DNA from: a halophilic archaeon SHRA6
GTDB taxonomy: Archaea; Halobacteriota; Halobacteria; Halobacteriales; Haloferacaceae
Direction: 5' to 3'
DNA length: 64,000 nt
NCBI GenBank assembly: GCA_005239175.1
Contig: SOPS01000001.1
Coordinates: 1,166,708 to 1,230,707, forward strand
The position numbers and the translations under genes were made by a program. Positions 35,667-45,400 of this stretch are shown piece after piece (within the stretch, counting starts at the first letter, position 1; each line of letters begins with the position of its first letter). The notes beneath the pieces were generated by a model. That model searched no databases. It saw nothing but the letters and a program-made list of their open reading frames with translations, and was not told where the DNA came from.

Positions 35667-36551
35667 TTATTGTACGGATTTCCACTCTTGCTGCTCGGCC
35701 GAGTGGTTCGACTGACCTGTCTCAGAGCGATCGTTCGATGACCCGCTGTCACGGTCTCCGGATGGCCCGTCTCTGTCATCGTCAGTATTGTTTCCTGCCT
35801 GGTTGTCGGTGCCGTTCCCCGCGCGATCGTCGGGCTGTCCTGCGTTACGATCGCTTGGCGGTCCGGTTTCCTCGCCGGCATTCCCGCCGGGGCCGCCAGG
35901 CATGTCAGAGCCGTTTGCGGCTTGCGATCCATTCGCGGGCGGACCCATCGGCGCGCCGGCTCGATCGCCGCCGATCCCACGGGCAATTTCTCTGACCTCG
36001 GGACCGCGAAGCTCACTTGCCTGTGTTCTCAGCGTCGAAATCCGTTCAGCGTCGACGCCCCGCTCGGCTAACAGCTCCGTCGGAATTCCTTCGGCTGCCG
36101 CAGCACTCTCGTTTGTCGTCCGCTCGATCGATCGAATCTCGACGGCTAGTTGCGCCATTCGTGCGCGGTACTGCCCTTCCGACAGTTCACCCGCTTCACG
36201 CTGCTCACGGAGCGCTTCTTGTTGTGCTTGAAGCTTTTCCAGTCGGGCTTCGTTATTCTCGAGTCGCTCGTCGACGAGATTGGCTCGAGATTCGTTCGAG
36301 TCGGCCTGTGCGACCTGCAGTCCGAACGATCGGGCTTCGACTTCGCCGTCAATTTCGGCTTTTTGCACGCCGACGACGCCAGCAAACTGCTCGCCCGGCT
36401 TCGTTTCATTTTCATCTGCCGATTCGTTGAGCTGTGCTGTGTTCCCGTCGGATTGTGCGAGCGGCCCGCTGCCGACCGCTGCGGCGGCCGGGATGACCGC
36501 GAGGAGGGCGATCAGCACGAGCGAAATGGCAATCGTGGCCTGTCGGTTCAT
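35667..36551 (-). CDS. Exported coiled-coil protein with low-complexity tail
   Basis: The 294-residue product begins with a signal peptide (MNRQATIAISLVLIALLAVI, cleavage near AAAAVG). A helical region rich in Glu, Arg and Gln (about 85-150: ERLENNEARLEKLQAQQEAL) is predicted to form a coiled coil. The last 90 residues are Gly/Asn/Asp/Ser-rich with many N-G-S/T sites. Similar haloarchaeal proteins carry DUF7096-type annotations. Location is probably outside the membrane; function is unknown. Confidence 0.7.
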   Translation of the reverse strand: MNRQATIAISLVLIALLAVIPAAAAVGSGPLAQSDGNTAQLNESADENETKPGEQFAGVVGVQKAEIDGEVEARSFGLQVAQADSNESRANLVDERLENNEARLEKLQAQQEALREQREAGELSEGQYRARMAQLAVEIRSIERTTNESAAAAEGIPTELLAERGVDAERISTLRTQASELRGPEVREIARGIGGDRAGAPMGPPANGSQAANGSDMPGGPGGNAGEETGPPSDRNAGQPDDRAGNGTDNQAGNNTDDDRDGPSGDRDSGSSNDRSETGQSNHSAEQQEWKSVQ

Positions 36552-36724
36552 ATCTGGCTAGTGGCTACGTGGTTAGTTATATCACGTCGATCGTCAGGCC
36601 GAATTTGCCCGGATTATTCCGGATTTTCCCCGGTACATTCCACGCAATCACTCCTGAGCCTCGGTGAGCCGGCAGCGGCGGCTTTTGCCGTAACTGACGG
36701 TCATAAACGAGTGGAGATATATGC

Positions 36725-38011
36725 ATGAGATACATGACCAACGGGTTCCACACGCGGAGTCTCCACGCCGGGCAGGCGCCCGATCCCCAGACAGGCGCGC
36801 GTGCGCCACCAATTTATCAGACCACATCCTACGAGTTTGACGACGCGGACACGGCTGCCGCACTGTACGCGCTCGAAGCCGAAGACCACGTGTACTCACG
36901 CATTTCGAACCCAACTGTCTCGATGCTTGAAGACCGGCTGGCGGACCTCTCTGGCGGTGTCGGCGCGGTTGCGACTGCCGCCGGCATGGGTGCGCTCGAT
37001 TCGATTACCACGATTCTCGCGGATGCCGGTGATTCGATCGTCGCCAGCGAGGACATGTACGGCGGCACCGGCACCTACTTTTCGAAGCTCGCGAGCCGTC
37101 GCGGCATCGACACACACACTGTCGAGACACTCGACTACGACGCCTACGCGGATGCGATTGACGACGACACCGCCTTTGTTCACGTCGAGACGCTCGCGAA
37201 TCCTTCGCTTGTGACCCCCGATTTCGAACGCCTCGCGGCGATCGCCCACGACCACGCGGTCCCGCTCGTTGTCGACAATACGTTTGGGACCCCGGTGCTT
37301 TGTCGCCCAATCGAACACGGCGCAGACATCATCTGGGAGTCGACGACGAAGTGGATCCACGGCTCGGGCACAACGATCGGCGGCGCTGTCATCGATGGCG
37401 GGACGTTCCCGTGGGGACACCCTGACGCAGCGTACACGGAACTCTCCGGTGAAAACCCCGCCTTCGGCGTCGACTTCGTCGAACGGTTCGGCGATCGGGC
37501 GTTCACCATGGCAGTTCGCCATCGCGCCGTTCGATCGCTCGGCAATCAACAGTCACCGTTCGACGCATGGGCCACGCTGCAGGGGATCGAAACCCTCCCG
37601 CTTCGGATGGAGAAACACTGTGCGAACGCCCGCTACGTCGCGGAATTCCTTGCGGACGATCCTCGCGTTGAGACGGTGACATACCCTGGCTTCGAGACGC
37701 ATCCAACCCACGACAACGCGACTAAATACCTCGCTGACTACGGCGGTATGGTGACATTTACTGTCGCTGAGGGCTATACAGCCGCAAAGCGGGTGTGTGA
37801 AACCGTCGAGTTGATCAGCTTCCTCGCGAACATCGGCGACGCAAAGAGTCTCATTATCCATCCTGCCTCGACCACGCACGCGCAGTTGAGTCCCGACGAG
37901 CAGCGCGCGGCGGGCATCAACCCCGAGCTGCTCCGGCTGTCGGTCGGAATCGAAGATCCAGAAGACATTGTTGCTGATCTTGATCGGGCGCTCACGGAGG
38001 CGACGAAATGA
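36725..38011 (+). CDS. metY: O-acetylhomoserine sulfhydrylase
   Basis: The 428-residue Cys/Met-metabolism PLP enzyme combines O-acetylhomoserine with sulfide to give homocysteine. The PLP lysine lies in [17 protein letters not shown], and [20 protein letters not shown] is the family start. The final third ([19 protein letters not shown]) favours the MetY type over cystathionine synthase. The ATG at 36734 (MTNGF) is an equally good start: it sits about 30 bases after CATAAACG. metX follows 31 bases later, which makes the substrate. Confidence 0.9.
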   Translation: MRYMTNGFHTRSLHAGQAPDPQTGARAPPIYQTTSYEFDDADTAAALYALEAEDHVYSRISNPTVSMLEDRLADLSGGVGAVATAAGMGALDSITTILADAGDSIVASEDMYGGTGTYFSKLASRRGIDTHTVETLDYDAYADAIDDDTAFVHVETLANPSLVTPDFERLAAIAHDHAVPLVVDNTFGTPVLCRPIEHGADIIWESTTKWIHGSGTTIGGAVIDGGTFPWGHPDAAYTELSGENPAFGVDFVERFGDRAFTMAVRHRAVRSLGNQQSPFDAWATLQGIETLPLRMEKHCANARYVAEFLADDPRVETVTYPGFETHPTHDNATKYLADYGGMVTFTVAEGYTAAKRVCETVELISFLANIGDAKSLIIHPASTTHAQLSPDEQRAAGINPELLRLSVGIEDPEDIVADLDRALTEATK

Positions 38012-38042
38012 TGCTCCCCGAGACGAGCGTGGAGGGACAGCC

Positions 38043-39263
38043 ATGAGCGACACCGATCGCGGTGCGATCGATCTGGGGGCGTTTGATTTCGAGTGCGGCG
38101 AGTCGATCGACGAGCTCACCATCGCCTACGAGGCCTACGGGGAGTTCGACGGCTCGAACGCGGTGTTGATCTGTCACGCACTCACCGGGAGCCAGAACGT
38201 CGCGAGCCGGCGAACGCCCGGGACTGCGGGACAAGCGAGGGCGTGGTGGGCCGACATCGTCGGTCCGGGCAAGGCGATCGACACGAACGATTACTACGTC
38301 GTCTGCGCGAACGTCCCGGGTTCGTGTTACGGCTCGACCGGCCCGGCCTCGGAGGGACCCGACGGCGAACCGTACGGCACTGATTTCCCGCCGGTGACGA
38401 TCGGCGACTGGACCCGCGCACAGCGACAGTTGCTCGACGCGCTCGGCGTTGGCCGACTTCGGGCAGTCCTCGGCGGCAGCGTCGGCGGGATGAATGTCCT
38501 CGAGTGGGCCAAACGCTACCCGGACGACGCAGACTTCATCGTCCCGATCGCTGCTGCGGCACGCCTTGACCCGCAGTGTCTCGCGCTCAATTCGATCGCC
38601 CGCCGGGCGATCCGGATGGACCCCAACTGGAACGGCGGCGACTACTACGATGGCGAGCATCCAGACCAGGGGCTCGCGCTCGCCAGACAGATCGGCCACG
38701 TGATGTACCTCTCGAAGGCGTCGATGGAGCGGAAGTTCGGTCGCCGATCGGCCGGCAGAGACGCCCCCGCTGGCGCAGAGCTGTTTCCCGCCGATCGCGC
38801 TGGGGCGTTTTTCCCGTATCGGGAGGTCGAATCGTATCTCGATTATAATGCGGGTAACTTCGTCGATCGCTTCGACGCAAACGCCTATCTGTACCTCACC
38901 CGGGCGATGGACGACTACGACCTCTCTGAGGGTCACGGGACGGATGCACGGGCGCTGTCGGCCTTCGAGGGCGAGGCGCTTGTGCTGTCGTTCACCGGCG
39001 ACTGGCACTTTACGGTCGAACAGTCCGAATCGCTTGCGACGGCAATGCGATCGGTCGACGTTCCGGTTGCTCACCACGTCATCGACTCCGATCATGGCCA
39101 CGACGCCTTTCTCGTCGAACCCGAACACGTTGGTCCGCCGCTTGCGGACCTACTCGAGGCGGGACTCGACGGGCGGGCGATCACCGACACGGACCCCGAT
39201 GACGAGGAGTCTTCCTCAGACACGGAGTTTGCGCCCGTTCATACCAGCCTCTTTTCTGGGTAA
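38043..39263 (+). CDS. metX: Homoserine O-acetyltransferase
   Basis: The 406-residue alpha/beta hydrolase-fold enzyme acetylates homoserine. [16 protein letters not shown] is the oxyanion-side loop, [14 protein letters not shown] contains the nucleophilic Ser, and LSFTGDWHF and [12 protein letters not shown] carry the Asp and His of the triad. The frame extends upstream into metY, but [16 protein letters not shown] gives the family N-terminus. A 30-residue acidic tail ([17 protein letters not shown]) is a haloarchaeal addition. Confidence 0.93.
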   Translation: MSDTDRGAIDLGAFDFECGESIDELTIAYEAYGEFDGSNAVLICHALTGSQNVASRRTPGTAGQARAWWADIVGPGKAIDTNDYYVVCANVPGSCYGSTGPASEGPDGEPYGTDFPPVTIGDWTRAQRQLLDALGVGRLRAVLGGSVGGMNVLEWAKRYPDDADFIVPIAAAARLDPQCLALNSIARRAIRMDPNWNGGDYYDGEHPDQGLALARQIGHVMYLSKASMERKFGRRSAGRDAPAGAELFPADRAGAFFPYREVESYLDYNAGNFVDRFDANAYLYLTRAMDDYDLSEGHGTDARALSAFEGEALVLSFTGDWHFTVEQSESLATAMRSVDVPVAHHVIDSDHGHDAFLVEPEHVGPPLADLLEAGLDGRAITDTDPDDEESSSDTEFAPVHTSLFSG

Positions 39264-39346
39264 CTCCTCGCCACTTTCGCGTTCACAAAAACGGGCGTTA
39301 CTCTCAACACGCAGTTTTATATAGAGTGTATGGTATTGACTCACAT

Positions 39347-39532
39347 ATGAGTGCGACGCACAATCCGTTTGACTCCGAAATCGATGATCACTCGGATCGA
39401 TCGACGCCAACTGACCGTGATCCGATGGCCGACGAATCCGATCGGGGCGCTGAGCGATCTGACGAGCCGGACGAGCCGATCGTCCATCCTGGAACGCGGT
39501 ATCTGCTCACCGCGGAGTTCGGCTTCTGGTGA
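39347..39532 (+). CDS. Small acidic hypothetical protein
   Basis: The 61-residue, strongly acidic protein MSATHNPFDSEIDDHSDRST... ends in PGTRYLLTAEFGFW, a hydrophobic aromatic tail. The support for it is a clear TATA box, TTTTATATA (about 39315-39323), 26-30 bases before the ATG, as in leaderless haloarchaeal genes. It shows no recognised domain. The acidic, probably disordered body followed by an aromatic tail suggests a binding peptide; this is inference. Confidence 0.55.
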   Translation: MSATHNPFDSEIDDHSDRSTPTDRDPMADESDRGAERSDEPDEPIVHPGTRYLLTAEFGFW

Positions 39533-39556
39533 GAACCACCCAACCGCAGGCTGTTT

Positions 39557-39799
39557 TCACCGCTCGTAGATTTTTTCTCGACTCTTCGACCCTGCCGTCG
39601 AGGAGTCAGCGATGAACGTGGTGTAGAGCCAGTAGACGCCGAACCCGATCGCGCCGAGTACGACCAGCAGGATTGCGATCTGGATCGCCCAGATGATCGC
39701 GCTCACGACGACACCGAATAAAAATAGTGCGAGCCGGAGCAATACGAGTACCGCGAGACCGATCGCCGCCCACTTGAGGAGGTCTTTCGCGTCAACCAT
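39557..39799 (-). CDS. Small two-helix membrane protein (DUF7554-like)
   Basis: The 80-residue product has one long or two adjacent hydrophobic segments (WAAIGLAVLVLLRLALFLFG and SAIIWAIQIAILLVVLGAIG) and a short Lys/Arg-rich C-terminus SREKIYER. The ATG at 39799 (MVDAKDLLKW) was preferred to the GTG two codons earlier. It converges with the small acidic gene, with 24 bases between stops. The family name is from memory; function is unknown. Confidence 0.65.
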   Translation of the reverse strand: MVDAKDLLKWAAIGLAVLVLLRLALFLFGVVVSAIIWAIQIAILLVVLGAIGFGVYWLYTTFIADSSTAGSKSREKIYER

Positions 39800-39898
39800 A
39801 GTCACTCGTTAGCGTGACGGCGGCATATGGCTTGTGGGACGGTTCGACCGCCGATCGAGCGGTCTACGACGCGATCGATCGTCCTGCCGAGTGCCTCC

Positions 39899-40831
39899 TC
39901 ACTCGGCGGCCGCGGCGGCCGCGCGCGCCTCCGAGACTGTTTTGCCGTCACGCACCAGCGCGTCGACGAACAGCTCGCCGGCTTTGTACGACGAGCGGAC
40001 CATCGGCCCCGACGCACAGTACAAGAAGCCGAGTTCGTCCTCTGCGATCCGTTCCCAGGTGTTGAAGGCGTCGGGGTGGACGTATTCGAAGACGTCCAGA
40101 TGCGACGCCGACGGCTGGAGGTACTGTCCGAGCGTGACGATGTCGACGTCGATCTCTTTGAGATCCGACAGCGTCTGGTAGATTTCGTGGGCGTACTCCC
40201 CGAGCCCCAACATGAGGCTGGTTTTTGTGTAGATATCTGATTCGCGCTTGATCTGTTTGAGTACCGACAGCGACTGTTCGTATGTCGCGCGACGATCGCG
40301 GACGGGCCATTGCAACCGCTCGACCGTCTCGACGTTGTGGGCGATCACGTCGGGTTCGGCCTCGATAATCCGTCTGACCTGTTCGGGCTCGCCCTGAAAA
40401 TCGGGAATGAGTACCTCAACGAGGATCGAGGGATCGCGCCGCTTGATCTCACGGATTGTCTCCGCAAAGTGCGCAGAGCCGCCGTCGGCGAGATCGTCGC
40501 GATCGACCGACGTGAGCACGACATAATCCAGCCCAATTTCGGCGACCGCCTCGGCGACATTCGCGGGCTCGTCAGGATCGAGTGGTTCCATCCCGCCGGT
40601 CTGTACGTCACAGAAGTTACAGCCCCGCGAGCAGCGATCGCCCATGAGCATGAACGTGGCCGTCCCAGGGCCGTCGCGGCCGCTCCAACACTCTCCGAGG
40701 TTGGGACAGTTGGCTTCCTCGCACACGGTGTGGAGGTTCCGATCGCGGAGGGTCGATTTGATCTCCGTGAATCGCTGTCCCGACGGGGGACGCATCTTGA
40801 GCCAGTCGGGTTTCCGCCGTCTGGACGCCAT
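39899..40831 (-). CDS. lipA: Lipoyl synthase
   Basis: The 310-residue radical-SAM enzyme inserts two sulfurs into octanoyl groups on lipoyl domains. The auxiliary cluster cysteines are in [12 protein letters not shown] and the radical-SAM CxxxCxxC is CSRGCNFC. The sequence [19 protein letters not shown] and SSYKAGELF near the end (serine ligand) are typical. The ATG giving [13 protein letters not shown] matches known starts; an upstream TTG would run into hemAT. It ends in an Ala-rich run. Confidence 0.94.
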   Translation of the reverse strand: MASRRRKPDWLKMRPPSGQRFTEIKSTLRDRNLHTVCEEANCPNLGECWSGRDGPGTATFMLMGDRCSRGCNFCDVQTGGMEPLDPDEPANVAEAVAEIGLDYVVLTSVDRDDLADGGSAHFAETIREIKRRDPSILVEVLIPDFQGEPEQVRRIIEAEPDVIAHNVETVERLQWPVRDRRATYEQSLSVLKQIKRESDIYTKTSLMLGLGEYAHEIYQTLSDLKEIDVDIVTLGQYLQPSASHLDVFEYVHPDAFNTWERIAEDELGFLYCASGPMVRSSYKAGELFVDALVRDGKTVSEARAAAAAAE

Positions 40832-40889
40832 ACCATAGACTTCGAGCCTGACGGCAAAAACGTACGGTTCGTCTGGCGGATGAGACGAC

Positions 40890-42362
40890 TTACTGGGTGA
40901 GCCGATCGACCGTTTCCGAGATCGCCTGGATCTGCCTGGACTGTTGTTGGTTCGCCGCCGCGATTTCGTCAACCTCACCGGCCACCTCCTCAAGGTCGCG
41001 TACAACCGTATCAGTCATGCTTGCAACCTCCTCAGTTGATGCAGCCTGGTCATCAGTTGCCCGCGAAACTTCATCGATTCCTTGTGCCGTGTCTTGGACG
41101 CGTTCGACGATATTTTGAAGCCGAGCCTGCGTCTCGCTCACATGGGTGATTCCTTGACTGACTTTCTCAGTTGCATCCACCAGACTCTCAGTGGTCTCTT
41201 GGGTCCGCGATTGCACCGCTTCGATCGTCTGTTCGATCTCGGCGGCGTTCTCTTTGGACTCCTCAGCGAGTCCTTTGACCTCGTCAGCGACGACGGCGAA
41301 TCCTCGGCCGTCTTCACCGACCCGTGACGCCTCGATGTTCGCGTTTAGTGCCAAGAGGTTCGTCTGATCGGCGATCTTGTTGATGAGTTCCGTGAACTCA
41401 CTAACCGCGTCCATCTGCGATCGAAGTTCGCCCATCTCATCGCTGACATCAGACACTGCAGCCTCAATTGTCCGCATTTGCTCGATCGCCGTGTCTGCTG
41501 ATTCGTTCCCCTGTTCGGCCAACTCCTCGGCCCGGCGACTCGTTTCGGAGACATCCGTTGCGGTTGAGGCGATCTCTTGAATCGTTGCACTCATGTCTGA
41601 GACCTCTCCAGCCACCTCGTTCATCGAGTCTGTCTGATGCTGCACCGTTTTGTTGACCCGCTTTGAGCTTTCGGTGGCACCCTGTGCGGTTTTAGCAACC
41701 TGCTCGATCGGCTGCTGGAGATCTGCCTCGACCTGCCGCATCAGTGCTTTTTGTTTTGCCATCGCATCCTGGACCTGCTCGTTGTAGGAGTAGATGTACG
41801 TGTCCATAGCGATCTGTTGGTCAAGGTTGATCAGCTTCTGGACAGCTAAAACCCGTCTAGCGAGGGTCTCTATTGCGGTCTCAAAGTCTTCTGGATCGAA
41901 TGACGACTTGACGTCTTCGACGAACCGCTCAATGATTCCGCGGTAGTAGATCGTATACGCGCCAAAGTAGATTTTCGGCCCGAGATCTAACATATCGTGA
42001 ATCTTCCCGATCCGAGCCCGTCGGTCGAAGTATTGCTGGCCGTACTGCCCTGAGCCGAGTTCCCGCAAATACTGCTGTTGATCGTTCTTGAGGGCCTGTA
42101 TCGGCTTCGATGAGGAATCAAGGATCGCGATCGTCTCACTGTGGCTCTGGAGATGGTCGTAGAAGTCGTCAACGAGCCCTTCGGCAATATCCGCGAAGAG
42201 ATGGCCGACCGATTCGAGTTCGCGCGCATCATCCGCTGTGAATTGGGTGTATTCTTTGCGCCACGCAATCTCATCTCCGTCAACACCGATCTTGTCTGTC
42301 AGTTGACTGCCGTTTACCATCCGGCGCTCTTCGCTGGAAATCTTGTATGATCCACTTGACAT
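40890..42362 (-). CDS. hemAT: HemAT-type globin-coupled aerotaxis transducer
   Basis: The 490-residue soluble chemoreceptor has a globin-coupled sensor domain at residues about 20-190. The proximal heme histidine is probably in [20 protein letters not shown]. Coiled-coil methylation regions follow, and the conserved hairpin tip is seen as [20 protein letters not shown] and [20 protein letters not shown]. No membrane segment is present. The length matches the Halobacterium protein. A TATATA box upstream on the minus strand (42384-42389) places transcription at or near the ATG. The cheW fragment at the window start could belong to the same sensory system. Confidence 0.93.
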   Translation of the reverse strand: MSSGSYKISSEERRMVNGSQLTDKIGVDGDEIAWRKEYTQFTADDARELESVGHLFADIAEGLVDDFYDHLQSHSETIAILDSSSKPIQALKNDQQQYLRELGSGQYGQQYFDRRARIGKIHDMLDLGPKIYFGAYTIYYRGIIERFVEDVKSSFDPEDFETAIETLARRVLAVQKLINLDQQIAMDTYIYSYNEQVQDAMAKQKALMRQVEADLQQPIEQVAKTAQGATESSKRVNKTVQHQTDSMNEVAGEVSDMSATIQEIASTATDVSETSRRAEELAEQGNESADTAIEQMRTIEAAVSDVSDEMGELRSQMDAVSEFTELINKIADQTNLLALNANIEASRVGEDGRGFAVVADEVKGLAEESKENAAEIEQTIEAVQSRTQETTESLVDATEKVSQGITHVSETQARLQNIVERVQDTAQGIDEVSRATDDQAASTEEVASMTDTVVRDLEEVAGEVDEIAAANQQQSRQIQAISETVDRLTQ

Positions 42363-42391
42363 ACATCTCGGTTGCGATCTCGATATATAGT

Positions 42392-42415
42392 GATTCTGGT
42401 AAAAATATCAGAATC
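42392..42415. promoter_or_regulatory. Inverted repeat between hemAT promoter and GH13 stop
   Basis: GATTCTG and CAGAATC are perfect 7-bp arms around a 10-base A/T loop. The repeat lies just upstream of the hemAT TATA box and just downstream of the GH13 stop codon, both on the minus strand. The T-run in the loop would suit termination of the GH13 transcript, while the location also suits an operator for hemAT. Confidence 0.5.
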
Positions 42416-42419
42416 AATA

Positions 42420-45400
42420 TTAGGCGCTGTCGCGATCGTGCAGCCGTTTTGCCGCGAGTGCGCCGCCGCCGATCGCGGCCGCGCCCGCACCGAGTCCGAA
42501 GCCGGGGATGCCGTCCTCTTCGTCGGTTTCGCCCTCGGGTACCTCGGACTCGTTGTCCGAGGCGTCTTCGCTGTTGTCTTCTTCGCTGCTGTCTGTCTCA
42601 GTGTCATCATCCGCTCCGTCTGACTCCGTTTCCGATCCATCGTCACCGACGTCTGCGAGCAGGTCCTCGCGGCTTAGATCGCCGACCGTCACGAACGGGA
42701 TCGCCGCTCGTGTGTCCTCGTCGTACTCCGACAGCACGTCTGCGCGATCGACACCTTCGGGAGTAACCATGTCCATGACTGCTGGATCGCGCACGCCTTC
42801 GCGGCCGCCGCCGATCGTGTGTTCTTCGGCCTCGGGTCCAATCGGCCGGATCCCGCCCTCGCCGAAGCCATCGTAGGGCATTACTGTTGGCGCGAGTGCG
42901 ATCCCGGCCTCGCGGTCCCAGCCGATCGCCGCTCGGGGGACGACGATTCGAACCGTCTCGCCGTCAGTTTCGACGGACACGTCTCTCGTCACGCCGTTCC
43001 CCTCGGCGTCCTCGACAGCCATTGTCCCTTCTCCGTGGACGACCACGCGGTAGTGGTAGGGCACCTCCGTCTCGATGTTGGTTCCCGTCCGTCCGGTGAT
43101 CGATTCTGGGCCGTCCGCATCTGGATCGTGGACGTACACCTGAAAGAACGGGTGGCTAAAGCCCGGATCGAAGCCCCAGGGGTTCTCCGGGGGCTCCGCA
43201 AGGGTGAACTCGAAGGCTACGTCGTCGCGGGACTCCTCGATCGAGAACTCGTCGATATCCCAGGCGGCCTTGTAGTAGTCGTCGCCGGTCGGGACCTCGT
43301 AGGTTCCTGGACCGTAGGGTTCGCCCGTCGGAACGTCGATCGTCGTTACCGACTCGAAGGGGGTTTCGAGCGGGATGTATCCGATCTCCGCAGGCGAGTC
43401 CGCGCTGTACGCGAGCGCGTCGGCGCGATCGACGCCAATGTCGGTCACCAGATCGATCACGTTCGGATTCGCGTCACTGTCCTCGCCGCCGCCGAACGTC
43501 GTCTCTGTCGCCTCGGCGGTCACCTGTGCGACGCCGCCGAGTGCGTTGGGATCGTAGCCGAACAACACCGGGGCGACGCTGTGAGCCGACAGCGGGCGCT
43601 CGAAGGCGTCTTTCGGCACGTTTGCGACGATCGCGCCGGTCACCTCGTTGACCTGGACGCGTCCCTCGGTTACCACCTCCCCATCGTGTCGTTCGAGCCG
43701 CGCGCCGCGATCGCCGTCGACGACCACCCGCAGTTGATGCGGCTCTGTGAGGACCGCGTTTGTGCCCTCTCGCATCGCGGTCGTGCCGCTGTCGGCCTCG
43801 GGATCGCGGAGGTACACCTGCAGGTGTTGGACGGAGAAGCCCTCCGGGCGATCGCGGTGATTCGTCAGGTCGCCGTCGACGACCAGCCGGAACTGGTAGG
43901 CCTCGGGCGTCTCATGGAGGGTGAACTCGTCGATATCGAGTGCACCGTCGGTGTACGCCTCGTCTTCGGGATAGACGTAGCCGCCTGGACCGTCGTCGGT
44001 GCCGGTTTCGGGGTCAAACGCCGCGACGCGCGAGCCGATCTCGAGGAGATCGGGGGTTTCGAGGATCGCAATCGTGTCCACGGCGACCGCCGTCGCGTTC
44101 GAGACCGTCTCCTGGCTGATATCTGTGTCGGTGACGAGGTCGACGCCGTCGACGCTCGGGCGGAGAAACACCTGCGCCTCGCCCGGATCAGGATTGATCA
44201 CGACGATGACACGATCGGGACCGTCCACGTCGTCGAGGCCGCTTGCGTCCCGGCCGAAGACGAGCGCGTCGCTCATACTGTTCGACCACGCGCCCGACAG
44301 CGCCGCGTCGGGGTTGAGTACGTCCAGTTCGTGGTAGGTCTCGATCAGCTCCCGGTAGAACGCGAGGTGCTCCTCGTCGTATTCCTCCCAGTTCATGAAC
44401 GCTCGTTGCATCCCGTCTGGCCGGACGTCGCCCTCCGTTCTGGGGTCTTCGTCGCCCTGATGGCGATTCTCGCCGTACTCTGAAATCGCTCGCTCTTGGC
44501 CGTAGTAGACGAACGGCACGCCTGGCAGCGCCACGCCAGCGGCCCATACCGCCCGCTGGGCTTTACGTGGATCGCCACGCGTGCCGTCCATTGCCTCGTT
44601 GAGCGTCCGGTTCTCGTCGTGGTTTTCGATCGCATTCAAAAACAGCGCGTGATCCGGAAAGCCCTCGTTTTGGCGCTCGCGGATCGCCTCGAAGAGGGCG
44701 TCGAGATCGGCCTCGCCGCGGGCGATCTGGTGGGCCGGAACGGTGAAGCCCTCGGTGTCGAAGTGTGCGTCGAACTCGTTTTCTGAGAACGCGCGATCGT
44801 TGGGGATCGCCTCGTCGAGCAGCATGAACTCGCTGTCGGCGGCCCGGACGACCTCGCGGAACTCCTTCCAGAAGCTGTGGGGGACGCCCCACGCGATGTC
44901 ACAGCGGAAGGCGTCGACGCCGATCTCGCCGGCCCAGAAGTCCGCGAACGCGAGCATGTACTCGCGGACGGCCATGTTGTCGAAGTTGAAGTTCGGGTGC
45001 AACTGCAGGTTCCAAAACCCGGTTGCATGGGGGGCGACTTCGAGCGTCTCGCCGTCGTATTCGAAGGGAACGTCGAGGCGATCGAACCAGTCGAAGTACG
45101 GTGAGTCGTCGTCCCACGCCTCGACAATCGGCCAGAACTCCGGCTCGTCAGTCTGGCGTTCGATCGTGTCCTGAAACTTTGGCAGTGTCCGCCCACAGTG
45201 GTTGATAACGACATCTAAACAGACCTTGATATCGTTGTCGTGACAGGCGTCGACGAACGCCTCGTACGCCACAAGCCCCTCCTCACCCTCGGGAACGAGA
45301 TCCTCGGCGACGTCGAAGTAGTCGGTGATGTCGTAGCCGTGCGGGCCGCCGCCGGGGAACGCTCGGTCGGCACTCACCGCGGGGTGGATCGGCGTGAGCC

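Noticed and set aside
42819..44483. 554-codon open frame on the plus strand opposite the GH13 gene
   Set aside because: Antisense shadow of a well-supported enzyme gene; composition is Arg/Val/Asp-rich with no recognisable domain.
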